Of a stretch of DNA of 14,898 nucleotides, positions 1-8,308 are shown piece by piece. Position numbers and translations under genes: made by a program. The stretch spans positions 1,534,782-1,549,679 of the forward strand of contig NW_004754929.1 of the NCBI RefSeq assembly GCF_000188695.1. Reading direction: 5' to 3'. The notes beneath the pieces were generated by a model, which saw only the letters and a list, made by a program, of their open reading frames with translations, did not search any database and had not been told where the DNA came from. Position 1 is the stretch's first letter, and each line of letters begins with the position of its first letter. Origin of the DNA: Salpingoeca rosetta (Eukaryota; Opisthokonta; Choanoflagellata; Craspedida; Salpingoecidae).

Positions 1-29
1 ATCATCAACAACACAAACGCTCTGCTCAC

Positions 30-133
30 TCGCGCCCATACTGCTCATACAAGATAAACTCACCACTGACAGACCAGGCCACAGTGGCCAGGAGGGCCAC
101 CGCCAACACTAGGGCACTCGCAACCAGCTGCAT
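30..133 (-). CDS. First coding exon of an unrecognised signal-peptide protein (partial)
   Basis: The minus-strand ATG at 133-131 opens 34 codons plus two bases before a good GTGAGC splice donor (G at 29); the frame meets a stop just inside the intron, at 26-28, as expected if splicing occurs. The N-terminus is a classic signal peptide: a short polar start (MQLV), a hydrophobic core rich in Ala, Val and Leu (about residues 4-20), then a small-residue stretch WSVSG that could be a cleavage site, followed by EFILYEQYGR. The product is therefore probably secreted or enters the membrane system. The rest lies off the left edge and I do not recognise the family. It is transcribed divergently from the TPR gene, about 320 nt away. 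The alternative is a chance hydrophobic ORF; the signal peptide and donor together make a real exon more likely. Confidence 0.55.
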
Positions 134-454
134 CGCAGATGACGAGGAAGGTAGGTTGCTTGACAATGAATGCGGGTGATGAATAAGTGAATGAATGCCT
201 GGCTGGCTGGCTGGGGATGGCGCGATTTGGGAGCAGAGCGTGCTGATGAAGCTATGACAATAAGCAGCACTGCCTCCGACGCCGCGCACAAGAACTCGTT
301 GCTTCTCGTCTTACTTCGTTCCTGTTTTGCCTGCCTGCAAGCAAGCAAGCAAGCAAGCTCCGCTCATCAGGCAGTCAGTCAGACGCGAAGAAACCGTTGA
401 TAGACTGAATTCAGCATTTTACCTGAATTCAGTGTGTGTATGTTGTGGGCGGAT
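134..454. promoter_or_regulatory. Divergent intergenic region between gene 1 and the TPR gene
   Basis: About 320 nt separate two divergently transcribed start codons, so both promoters and 5' UTRs should lie here. Visible structure: short tetranucleotide runs (GAAT/GAAG-like near 180-195, GGCT at 199-213, and a CAAG run at about 338-358) and two perfect copies of the 10-bp palindrome CTGAATTCAG at 405-414 and 423-432. I see no convincing TATA box. The promoter assignment is inference from gene orientation. Confidence 0.45.
405..432. repeat. Two tandem perfect palindromes (CTGAATTCAG)
   Basis: The self-complementary 10-mer CTGAATTCAG occurs at 405-414 and again at 423-432, 18 bp apart start to start. 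They lie 22-50 nt upstream of the ATG chosen for the TPR gene and would be in its 5' UTR or core promoter. A paired palindrome is the usual form of a binding site for a dimeric DNA-binding protein, but no such factor is identified. Confidence 0.6.
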
Positions 455-1337
455 ATGAGCGGAAGGCGAAGCACAACGTCGCATGTGGACGTGGACCGGC
501 TGCGACTGCTCTTTCGCAGAGCACAAGCCAAGGTCGAGCTTTGCGTGTGTGTATGTGTGTGTGTGTCTCTGTGTGTCTGCCTCTGTGTGTGTATGTGTGT
601 CTGTGTCTGCGTGTGTATGTGTGTGTCTGTATGTGGAACTCGTGTCATGGTGTTTGGAGCAAAGCGATGCTGCTGCACCGCCTCACGTTGTTATGTGTGA
701 TTATATTGCTGTCAATTGGTATGTTCTTGACGGCACTCGTGCAGAAGAGTCCGCCTTTGATCTTAAAGTACGGCCTGAAGCTTGGAAAGCGTTTGAGGAA
801 GGAGAAACAGCATGAGGAAGCAACAGACGTGCTCAGCGCCACCCTCTTGAATCAGGTACTTGCTCGCCTTCACGTGTCGCGTGCGCGCATTGCATGTGTT
901 TGTGCGCTTTCATCGTAGCGTGTGTTTGGTACCACATTGGCGTTGACCTCTCCTCTTTTCACATTGGGGTGGCGCCCCACAGTTTGTCTCTCCCGTTGTT
1001 CCTCATCACATCCACTCACCGACGTATGCATTCGCACCCACTCACCTCCTTGCGCGCACTGGCAGATGGACAATGTCGGAGAGGATCACGCAGACACCGC
1101 GCTGGTGCTGGTGGCGCTTGGGGATGTGTTCGAGGCCAAGGGCAACTACGCGCGTGCAGTGACGTACTTCAACAAAGCCTTGCCCATTCAAGAAGCGCAG
1201 CTGGGCAAAGACCACGACACCACCACCAAAACGGCGCTCAAGTTGGCGTCCATCCAGAGCCACCAGGAAGAATACTACGACAAGGCCCTGGAAGCTTACA
1301 GAGAAGCATTGCAGGTGGGAGCACTGGGGGCTGGCTC

Positions 1338-1423
<86 letters not shown>

Positions 1424-2030
1424 GAGGGGGGGCACGCGCGCACGTGGTCGTGAGTGATGAATGAGTCTGAAACCCCAAGTACCTGCGGTTGACGTCGTTT
1501 TTTTTTTTGGGTCTCTATGCTTTTCGTTCTCTGTGTAGATCAAGCTTGACAATGTTGGCGAGCTGCATCCATCGACTGCCGTCACACTCATTAATCTCGG
1601 CCTCGTGTGCAAGCAACAAGGTCCGTGTACAGCAACAACAACAACAACAACACGTGATGCGCCCTCAGCGTTAACCTTGCCAACCATCTGCAGCAACACA
1701 ACAAACACAACACAAACACACACACGCACACGCACACACACACGCACGAATACTGGCTGCTTCTGACTGGATGTGTGTGTGGATGTGCGTGTGTGTGTGT
1801 GGATGTGTGTGTTGTGTGTGCCCTGTGTGCAATGCAGGTGATATGCCACGGGCCCTGGAGTATCTAACACATGCGCTGACCATTCGCTCGCGAGTGTTTG
1901 GCACAACCCACGTCGAAACAGCCGCATGCATCACACACCTCGCAGACCTCTACAGGTGGGACGTGTGTCGATGTGTGTGCCTGTGTCTGTGGGTGTCTGT
2001 ACCTGTGTCTGTGTGTCGGTCGGTGTCTGT

Positions 2031-2089
<59 letters not shown>

Positions 2090-2643
2090 GGTGTCTGTAC
2101 CTCTGTGTGTCTATGTCTGTGTCCGTGTCTGTGTTGCCTGCTTTCCTATCTACTTGCCCGCTGACCTGTTCCCTTTCGTCGTGCCTGGCTTGCACATTGT
2201 CCGGGATTCTCCCAAGAGTTCTCACACTGGTCCATTCGATGGTCCTTTCATCACCTTTTGCACCACGCCCCCCCCCCACATACACACACATACATACATA
2301 TCCGTACTTTTACCTGCCTGCCAGGGTGGAAGGGTCGTATGACAAAGCACTTGAGTACTACAAGTGGTCGCTGTCCATCCAGGAAGCGCACGAACGCCCG
2401 CGCCACCGCGCCATCGCCGACTGCCTCTACAACATCGCCCTCATCCACAAGCACCTGCGTGCGTACAGCGACTCGCAGCAGGCGTTCACGCAGGCCGCAC
2501 AGCACTTCACCATTGCGCTCGGCGCTGACGATGCAGAGACGTTGGACTGCGTTGCACAGGCGGAGCGCGCGCGAACACTGGCAGGACGTGAAACCCCACA
2601 GCATCTATCACAGGCAGACAACGAGGCGGAGACAGCCATCTGA
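455..2643 (+). CDS. Tetratricopeptide-repeat protein, kinesin-light-chain-type TPRs (6 exons)
   Basis: Exons 455-532, 745-855, 1066-1314, 1539-1620, 1838-1955 and 2325-2643 give 957 nt, or 318 residues plus TGA. All introns are GT-AG and all phases match. From about residue 30 to the end there are six helix-turn-helix repeats of about 42 residues with the spacing and 'G..H..TA' linkers seen in kinesin light chain and nephrocystin-3-type TPRs, for example LGKRLRKEKQHEEA, LGDVFEAKGNYARA, LINLGLVCKQQGD and HLADLYR joined to VEGSYDKALEYY. Such domains bind peptides and scaffold complexes; no catalytic domain is visible, and the partner is unknown. The start at 455 is chosen for its purine at -3; ATG 440 is in frame, and an in-frame TAG at 401 limits extension. 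Exon 1 is the weakest part (donor GTCGAG). Every intron but the second contains GT-rich repeats. Not a full kinesin light chain: no N-terminal coiled coil is seen. Confidence 0.85.
533..744 (+). repeat. TPR-gene intron 1 with GT-rich microsatellite
   Basis: The intron starts with GTCGAG and ends CGTGCAG. From about 541 to 635 it is an interrupted GT/GTCT tract on the sense strand, starting 8 nt after the splice donor. Reading frames through it (Cys/Val-rich) are artefacts of the repeat. Confidence 0.6.
1341..1422 (+). repeat. Perfect (GT)41 microsatellite in TPR-gene intron 3
   Basis: Eighty-two uninterrupted bases of alternating G and T begin 26 nt after the splice donor at 1315. The tract gives long open frames of Cys-Val or Thr-His on both strands, which are not genes. 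The intron ends with a T-run at 1499-1509 and the acceptor TGTGTAG at 1538. Confidence 0.97.
1621..1837 (+). repeat. TPR-gene intron 4 with opposed CA and GT tracts
   Basis: The intron contains an (ACA)n run near 1631-1650, a CA-rich tract at about 1686-1747 and a GT-rich tract at about 1770-1829, just before the acceptor AATGCAG. The CA and GT arms are complementary and only about 25 nt apart, so the transcript could fold into a long hairpin upstream of the 3' splice site. Confidence 0.75.
1966..2130 (+). repeat. GT-rich tract including (GT)27 in TPR-gene intron 5
   Basis: Interrupted GT/GTCT repeats start about 10 nt after the donor at 1956 and include a perfect GT run at about 2034-2088. 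The enclosing intron (1956-2324, 369 nt) is a multiple of three and lacks a stop in the reading frame. Confidence 0.85.
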
Positions 2644-3268
2644 CTCCTGCTTGTGTGTGTGTGTGGTGTGGTGTGTGTGTGTGTGTGGTGTGTGGTGTGT
2701 GTGTGTGTGTGTGTGGGTGTGGGGTGGGTGTGGGTGTGGGTGTGGGTGTGTGGGTGTGGGTGTGGGTGTGTGGGTGTGGGTGGGTGTGGGTGTGGGTGTG
2801 TGTGGGTGTGGCCTACTGGGCGTGTGTGTGTGGATGTTGTGTCTGTGTGTGGATGTGGGTTGGTGTGGGTGTGGTGTGGGTTTGTATGTGTTGCCTTTGT
2901 GCGTCTGTCTGTTTGTCTGTCTGTCTGTATCGACTCTGTATGTGCGTGTTCTGAATCGAGGTTGTGGTATGCACATCTCCCACCCTTCTTTTTCTATTTC
3001 GTGCTTCACCTCTTTCCGTGCTGCCTTTCTTCTTTGGATCTGTGCTTCATCCATTCAAAACGTGCAAATGTACAGCTCAACTCCAAATCAGCTCGCTCCA
3101 AGAGTGAACGTTCATGTGTATGCACACAAACAAACAAAGCCAAGCAGCCACACACAACTCCACAAACAAGCGCACATCCACACACACACACACACACAAA
3201 CAAACAAACAAACAAACACCCACACCCACACACAAACAAACAAACACACGCACACACAATCCAAGCTG
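2644..3268. repeat. Convergent intergenic region with GT-rich then CA-rich tracts
   Basis: This 625-nt gap lies between the 3' ends of the TPR gene (plus) and the tRNase Z gene (minus). At 2651-2900 it is GT-rich with GGGTGT-type interruptions, then GTCT repeats at about 2902-2931; 2940-3120 is mostly non-repetitive; 3122-3262 is CA- and AAAC-rich. On each gene's own sense strand the flank is therefore GU-rich. I found no AATAAA in either orientation near the stops, so polyadenylation sites are not assigned. Confidence 0.8.
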
Positions 3269-5158
3269 CTACGATGCTTGTTGTTGGTCAGCATCAGTCC
3301 TGACCTCCTTCACCGCAGCTGTCTGCTTGCTCTCCTTCGGCTGCTTCTGCTTCTGCTGCTTCCTTCCACGAGCAACATCATCCACCTTCACACCTCCACC
3401 TTTCCCATTGCCCTTCACCTTCGCCTTCACCTTGTCCTTCCCCTTCTTCTCCCCTTTCCCTTTGGCATTGCCGTCCGCACCACCAATCGTTTCGATATCG
3501 CCATCATCATCACCCTCCTCCTCCTCCTCTTCGGGCTTTAGCGCCGTGAACATGTGGTCGATAGCCGGCGTCATGGCTGTCAGCTCCTTCGCCCTCCGCA
3601 GCACCACGCTCATCAGGTCAAACCCAAACGCCGTGTGCTCGCGGCTCTTGGCGTCGAGAACAGGGATCTGCGGATACCGCTGCGAAAAATGCGTGAGGAT
3701 GAGCATCTTGGCGCCCATCTGCTGCGCCACGGTCACGGCGTCGCTGGTTGTGCTGTGGTTCTTCTGCACCGCCTGGTCCTCCAGCCCGTCCTCAAACGTC
3801 GCCTCGTGCACAAGCACGTCCGCCCCTTTCCCCGCGCCAACCATCGACTTGCACGGGCGCGTGTCCCCGGACCACGCAAACCGGTACCCGTCGTCAAAGT
3901 CAAGCACAAGCCCGTAGGCAGCGAAGCAGTGCTTGACTGCAGGTGTTGCGAGCGCACGCAGGCCCATGCCCGCCATCGCCCGTGCATATGCGTCCTTGAC
4001 GTGGGGCGGCACGAAGCGCGGCAGCTGCCAGTGCGCAAAACGTGTCCAACGTGCATCGAGGAACACGGCGGTGGCGCAGGAGAGGTGGGCCGTGTAGCGC
4101 ATGAACAGCCACAGAAAATGCGGGGCGACAACAACGACGGGCGGCGGGTCGTCCACGCCAACAGCAGCAAACGCTTCACGGCGCCGCGCAAGCACACGCG
4201 TGAGCCCAAGGTGGTGGTCTGCGTGCATGTGCGAGATGTGCACGAGGCGAAGCGACCGCAGCACCGCGGGCATGTGCTCTGCACCAAACTTGCGCTGGAG
4301 TTGGCTGAGCGAGCCTTCGCCGCAGTCCAGCAGCATCGATGCAGCCACGTCCTTGTTCACGGTCGTGGCGCCGTCGCTGTCCACCCAAATTCCGCGCGTC
4401 AGCAGCATGCCCGTGACATTACGCAATTGCGACGGGACCGCGGATCCAGTGCCCATGAAATGCAGCACACGCTCATCAGGGCGGAGTGCAGCCAGTGAAT
4501 CACCACCTGTCCCGGACGCTGTTGCTGTTGCTGTTGTTGTCGTTGTTGGTGGTGCTTTTGCGGGTGTTGTTGTCGTTGGTGGTGCTGTTGTTGGTGGTGG
4601 TGCTTGTGCATGTTCATTTTGTTGTGGCAGGAGCCGTTGCATGTCAGGCAGCGCCATGACTGTTTCTCTGCACTCTTCAGGGGAGACGATGGGTAGGCAG
4701 GTTGTGGCGTCCGTGAGGAGGCCGTCCCGCCGCTTGGAGAGAAACACGCGATACAGCGGCTGTGCAGACACCACGCTGCAGTTGTCTGGCAGCGCGTGTG
4801 GCACGGTCAGTTCCGGGACGGTGGATGGAACAGGCGCCATGGCAAACGGTGTCGGCCCAATCGTTTGTAGCATGTACTGTCGCCGTAGCGGGCATATGGT
4901 GCGCGCACGTGCGTGCACGTGTGTGCGTGCACGTGTGTGCGTGCACGTGTGTGTGTGTGTGTTTGGTGTGTGTGTGTGTGTGTGTGTGTGTGCACGTGTG
5001 TGTGTGTGTGTGCACGTGTGTGTGTGTGTGTGTGTGTTTGGGGGATGGTGTTGCGCAGGCGGGTGGATGGTGTTGAGGATGTGAGGCGGAGACGATACAA
5101 GTTGAGCAGCCTTGACGCACAACCAAGGCTATGAGGGCACACACACACACGCACATGT

Positions 5159-5191
<33 letters not shown>

Positions 5192-5796
5192 TACACACCT
5201 GCAGCTTTGTTGAGGAGATGGTGGTGGCGTGCGGGTTGTGCTGCGGGTCAACAAAGACGTGGGTGACGTTGGGGCCAAACTGTTGCAAGAGTTGCGCATA
5301 TGCGTCCGTCTGCGCCAGCGCCTGCGAGGTGAAATGCACCACCTTTGGCATGCTGCTGGGCATTGCGCGGAAGGCATCAAACAGCTCGCTGCGGGCAATG
5401 GTGGCCTCCAGTGCCGCGCGTGTTGGGATGTGGACAATGGCAAAATGGGGGAGCGGGTCCACGGGATCAAGCACATCTTCAGGCTTCACCACACGTCCGT
5501 CATCCAGCGTCACTTCGTTGCCCTTGCCAAGCTGCCCCCAGAGTGGCCCCTTTGGCACGCCTGCTGCCTTGGCCTTTTGCACGTTGAACTTGCCTGGCCG
5601 CGGATTGACGAGCGAGCCCACGTACGCCAGCGCCGTGTCGCGCGTGCTCTCCGCAGCGGCGAGCGTCTCCTCTGCTGTTGGCGGCACGAGCGTGAGCTGT
5701 GGTGCCGGGTGTGGTGGTGGCGATGCAGACTCCAATCGAGACGAAATGGGCGATGGCGTGCGCTGCCGTGCTGCGTCGTGGCCGTTCCCAGCTGAC

Positions 5797-5831
<35 letters not shown>

Positions 5832-7066
5832 ACCTGGTGATTGGTCTTGTTTGGGCTGCGGGCGTGTGAACAAAGGAAGAATATGGGCGCGTGTGAAAAA
5901 GACAAAGGGCGTGCATCGCTGTGCAGTCACACAGAGAGGGAGAGAGAGAGAGAGTGACAGACAAGCTTATCCGCACACACACGCACGCACACACGCACGC
6001 ACTCACACACACGCACACGCACGCACACACGCACACAGACGCACACGCACGCGCACACAGAACGAAGGACGGATGACTGTGTGGTGATACTCACTTGGAG
6101 ACGAACCTTCTTGGCGGGCAAGGTGTGCGGTTCGTGCGTGGCGTGGTGGTCAAACTCGGCGCCAATGTTCTGGCTGACGGGCGGCGCTGCTTGCTCCATG
6201 TACTTCTGCTGCTTGAGCGCAGAGATGACGTGCGGGTGCAGCGCTGGGGTTTGGTCGCGCGCGTGAATCGTGAAGATTTTCATGCGCAAGCGCCCGTCAT
6301 CAAACTCCGAGACGGGGTCTGTGTACTCGCGAAACTCACGGTAGAGGCTGGAGCGGTGCTGCATAAACGTCTTGGTGCCCTCAAGCATGGTGCTGAGGTG
6401 CGGTGGGGCGTGCAGGGCCACTGGATGCGACACCTGGTACATGTCCTGCATTGTCAGCAGCATGCCTGAAGTCGTGGCAGGAAACGCGAGTGAGATCGAT
6501 GCGTCAGAGGGTCAGATGAGTGGGCGAGGAAAGAAAGGGGCGCATGGAGACAGGGAAGGGCGGTGGCAAAACGGGAATAGAAATGCAGGTGGTGATGGTG
6601 GTGTTGGTGTTGGTGGTGGTGGTGGTCAACAAAGTTGGGCAGGCCAGTTGTTGGTGTTGCTGAGCACCACGCGCGATAAGACGCACCTGGAAGGCCGCCG
6701 ATGCACTCCCAGCTGCTCTTTGTGAAGAAGATGTCCGTGACTTGCTTCAGGCGAATCCTGATGCCAGCGAATACGCGTTCGGTTGCAGTACAAGTCAGTC
6801 AAGGCAGGGTAGAGGAGGAAAACAAACGAACGCGACGGTAATTGCAGTGGTGGTGGTGATGGTAGTGGTGCACCATTGATGTGGGAAGGGGTGCATGGCG
6901 AGTGCAAGGAGGAGGGTGGACCTTACTTGTGCTCCATACAGAAGCGCTGGATGCCTTCGCCCGTGTTGAAGAGATACCTGGGTGTGGTTGATGGCAGAGC
7001 ACACAGACCGAACGCATAATGCAGTGGGTGGTAAGTGAGCCACAGCACCATGAGAGGATGAGGGTG

Positions 7067-7139
<73 letters not shown>

Positions 7140-7238
7140 AGAGACAGACAGACAGACAGAGACACAGAGCGAGACAGACAGACAGACAGACAGACACACG
7201 CGCGCACACGCGCACACACACACACAGACAGACAGACA

Positions 7239-7296
<58 letters not shown>

Positions 7297-7398
7297 TTNN
7301 NNNNNNNNNNNNNNNNNNNNNNNNNNNNNNNNNNNNNNNNNNNNNNNNNNNNNNNNNNNNNNNNNNNNNNNNNNNNNNNNNNNNNNNNNNNNNNNNNN

Positions 7399-7449
<51 letters not shown>

Positions 7450-7509
7450 TGCGTTCCCAAACCACACACAGGTACACACACACAGGTACACACTCGCTCA
7501 CGAATCATA

Positions 7510-7586
<77 letters not shown>

Positions 7587-7694
7587 CGCACACACACACA
7601 CACACACACACCTTCGATCATCAGTGAAGATAAAAGCAGAGGGTCCAGTGTCACAGGACCCAGCGACAATCTGAAGATAGGAGACGGCGCTCAT
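3269..7694 (-). CDS. ELAC2: tRNase Z, long form (ELAC2 family), 6 exons
   Basis: This is the endonuclease that trims 3' trailers from precursor tRNAs. Exons in transcript order: 7694-7612, 6977-6927, 6757-6687, 6465-6095, 5855-5199 and 4876-3269; 2841 nt, 946 residues plus TAG, every phase consistent. The N-terminal half is the degenerate metallo-beta-lactamase domain: SYLQIVAGS, YLFNTGEGIQRF, FFTKSSWECIGGLPG, then the substrate-arm region GKFNVQKAKAAGVPKGP. The C-terminal half (about 545 on) is catalytic: GTGSAVP, LLDCGEG, the metal-binding SHMHADHHLG (HxHxDH at about 627-632), VKHCFAAYG, SGDTRPC, HEATFEDGLE, HSTTSDA and LTHFSQRY. Additions are an 11-Gln run at the start of exon 5, a Pro/Thr linker between halves, and an acidic then Lys/Gly-rich C-terminal tail, explaining why it exceeds the roughly 830 residues of the human protein. 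The ATG at 7694 has a strong context (CACCATGAG). An in-frame ATG at 7868 would add 58 residues. Confidence 0.95.
4877..5198 (-). repeat. tRNase Z intron 5 with opposed GT and CA tracts
   Basis: On the sense (minus) strand this intron opens GTGTGTATGTG and is GT-rich for its first 60 nt (5139-5198). Its second half (about 4903-5040) is CA-rich with GTGCACG interruptions, ending in acceptor GGCGACAG. Splicing KLQ to YMLQTIGPTPFA restores the ungapped family alignment (human KIQTQLNLIHPDIFP), which shows that the long Thr-His ORF across the tract is not coding. Confidence 0.85.
5799..5831 (-). repeat. CAG repeat coding for an 11-residue polyglutamine run in tRNase Z
   Basis: Ten CAG codons (CTG on the plus strand) preceded by one CAA form Q11 near the start of exon 5, within a low-complexity segment rich in Pro, Ser and Gln between the second and third conserved blocks of the N-terminal half. 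This position is a poorly conserved loop in the family, so the run probably does not touch the active site. Confidence 0.9.
5856..6094 (-). repeat. tRNase Z intron 4 with GA and CA/CGCA repeats
   Basis: Between exons 4 and 5 (sense donor GTGAGT, acceptor CGCCCGCAG) lies a short (GA)n run at about 5937-5955 and a CA tract with frequent CGCA interruptions at about 5972-6060. On the sense strand the latter is GT/GTGC-rich and near the donor. Confidence 0.8.
6978..7611 (-). repeat. tRNase Z intron 1: GA, GACA and CA microsatellites around an assembly gap
   Basis: On the plus strand: (GA)n at about 7069-7135, GACA-type repeats at 7136-7240, (CA)n at about 7242-7293, 100 Ns, (GA)n at 7399-7428, GACA at 7429-7449, then (CA)n at about 7511-7610. 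On the sense strand the intron begins directly as GTGTGTGTG (donor at 7611), and the CT-rich arm lies about 90 nt before the acceptor, which is followed by YLFNTGEG. Confidence 0.9.
7299..7398. other. Assembly gap (100 N)
   Basis: Exactly 100 undetermined bases flanked by (CA)n on the left and (GA)n on the right, inside tRNase Z intron 1. A round number of Ns is normally a placeholder, so the true length is unknown. No exon is missing: codons on either side join in phase as FTDDR-RYLFNTGEG. Confidence 0.98.
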
Positions 7695-7868
7695 GGTGAA
7701 GGTGGAACTTGGACGACTTGCAGTAGTTGATGATAATGAGTGCAGTGGAGCGTCGATGAGGGCGCGTGTCTTCGGCAGCCGCTTGAGCGGGATCACAGCG
7801 CGGAATCGAGGACCTGCAAACGCACACGCAGATGCACACGCACGGGTCCAGGTGGAAATGGCCTGCAT
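7695..7868 (-). CDS. Possible N-terminal extension of tRNase Z (mitochondrial presequence?)
   Basis: The reading frame of tRNase Z stays open upstream of the ATG at 7694 to another ATG at 7868-7866, adding 58 residues. The extension has several Arg and Lys, no acidic residue until far along (the first Asp is in RALIDAP), and many Ala, Ser and Thr, which is the composition of a mitochondrial targeting sequence. The human long form uses two starts for mitochondrial and nuclear isoforms, so a similar arrangement is plausible. Against it, the ATG at 7868 has a poor context, and a fair splice acceptor (TTTGCAG before 7813) would let an upstream exon join here instead. Confidence 0.4.
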
Positions 7869-8141
7869 GCGCGGTCCCGCTGCAATTCAACTGCACTCCC
7901 CAACGATGTGGCGCGCGTCGTTTGACTATGCTGTGTTGTGTTGTGTTATCCCTCTGTTGGCAGGGTGATCCGGCCGGCTCGTAACCGCAACTGCTCGGTG
8001 TGCTTTGTGGTAACAACTGGTGGCATGCACGTTGTTGTTCGTTGATTGCCGCGCACGTTGTTGTAACTAATTTGCCACAAAAAGGGGATTTTACCAAACA
8101 CGACTGCGATTTTACCAACAGCAGCACTTGGCCGGGGTGAA

Positions 8142-8157
8142 CTTGCCTGCAGGCAAG
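8142..8157. repeat. Perfect 16-bp palindrome CTTGCCTGCAGGCAAG
   Basis: The sixteen bases read the same on both strands. A related GCCTGCAAGCAAG string occurs at about 333 in the divergent promoter region and at about 12471 in syntrophin intron 1. Function unknown. Confidence 0.6.
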
Positions 8158-8227
8158 CAAGCGACAAGAGGCGAAGAGGAGCGCGCGTGTTGTCGCAAGG
8201 ATCTAATCAAACAAGGCAGCAACCAAC

Positions 8228-8245
8228 ACGAGGGAGGGAGGGAGG

Positions 8246-8301
<56 letters not shown>
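8228..8301. repeat. (GGGA)n/(GA)n purine tract
   Basis: Several GGGA units run into a long GA run to about 8301. It is a homopurine-homopyrimidine mirror repeat, 3' of the syntrophin stop codon; on the sense strand it is CU-rich. Confidence 0.9.

Positions 8302-8308
<7 letters not shown>

Noticed and set aside
483..815. Alternative plus-strand frame ending WKAFEEGETA over TPR exon 2
   Set aside because: It reaches a stop at 815 before any usable donor and does not connect to the TPR exon at 1066, unlike the frame chosen.
645..842. Minus-strand ORF of 65 codons opposite TPR exon 2
   Set aside because: The plus-strand frame continues the TPR consensus into the next exon with correct phase; the antisense frame shows nothing.
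3554..4498. Long plus-strand ORF of 314 codons
   Set aside because: It is antisense to the highly conserved tRNase Z catalytic exon and shows no family features; a shadow of GC-rich codons.
4877..5122. Thr-His-rich extension of the tRNase Z last exon through the CA tract (open to 5122)
   Set aside because: Splicing directly from 5199 to 4876 gives an ungapped match to the family, while the extension is pure repeat translation and is out of frame with exon 5.
7651..8160. Minus-strand ORF of 169 codons starting MLACRQVHPGQ
   Set aside because: It overlaps tRNase Z exon 1 in another frame, has no recognisable domain, and its start lies in the 16-bp palindrome region.
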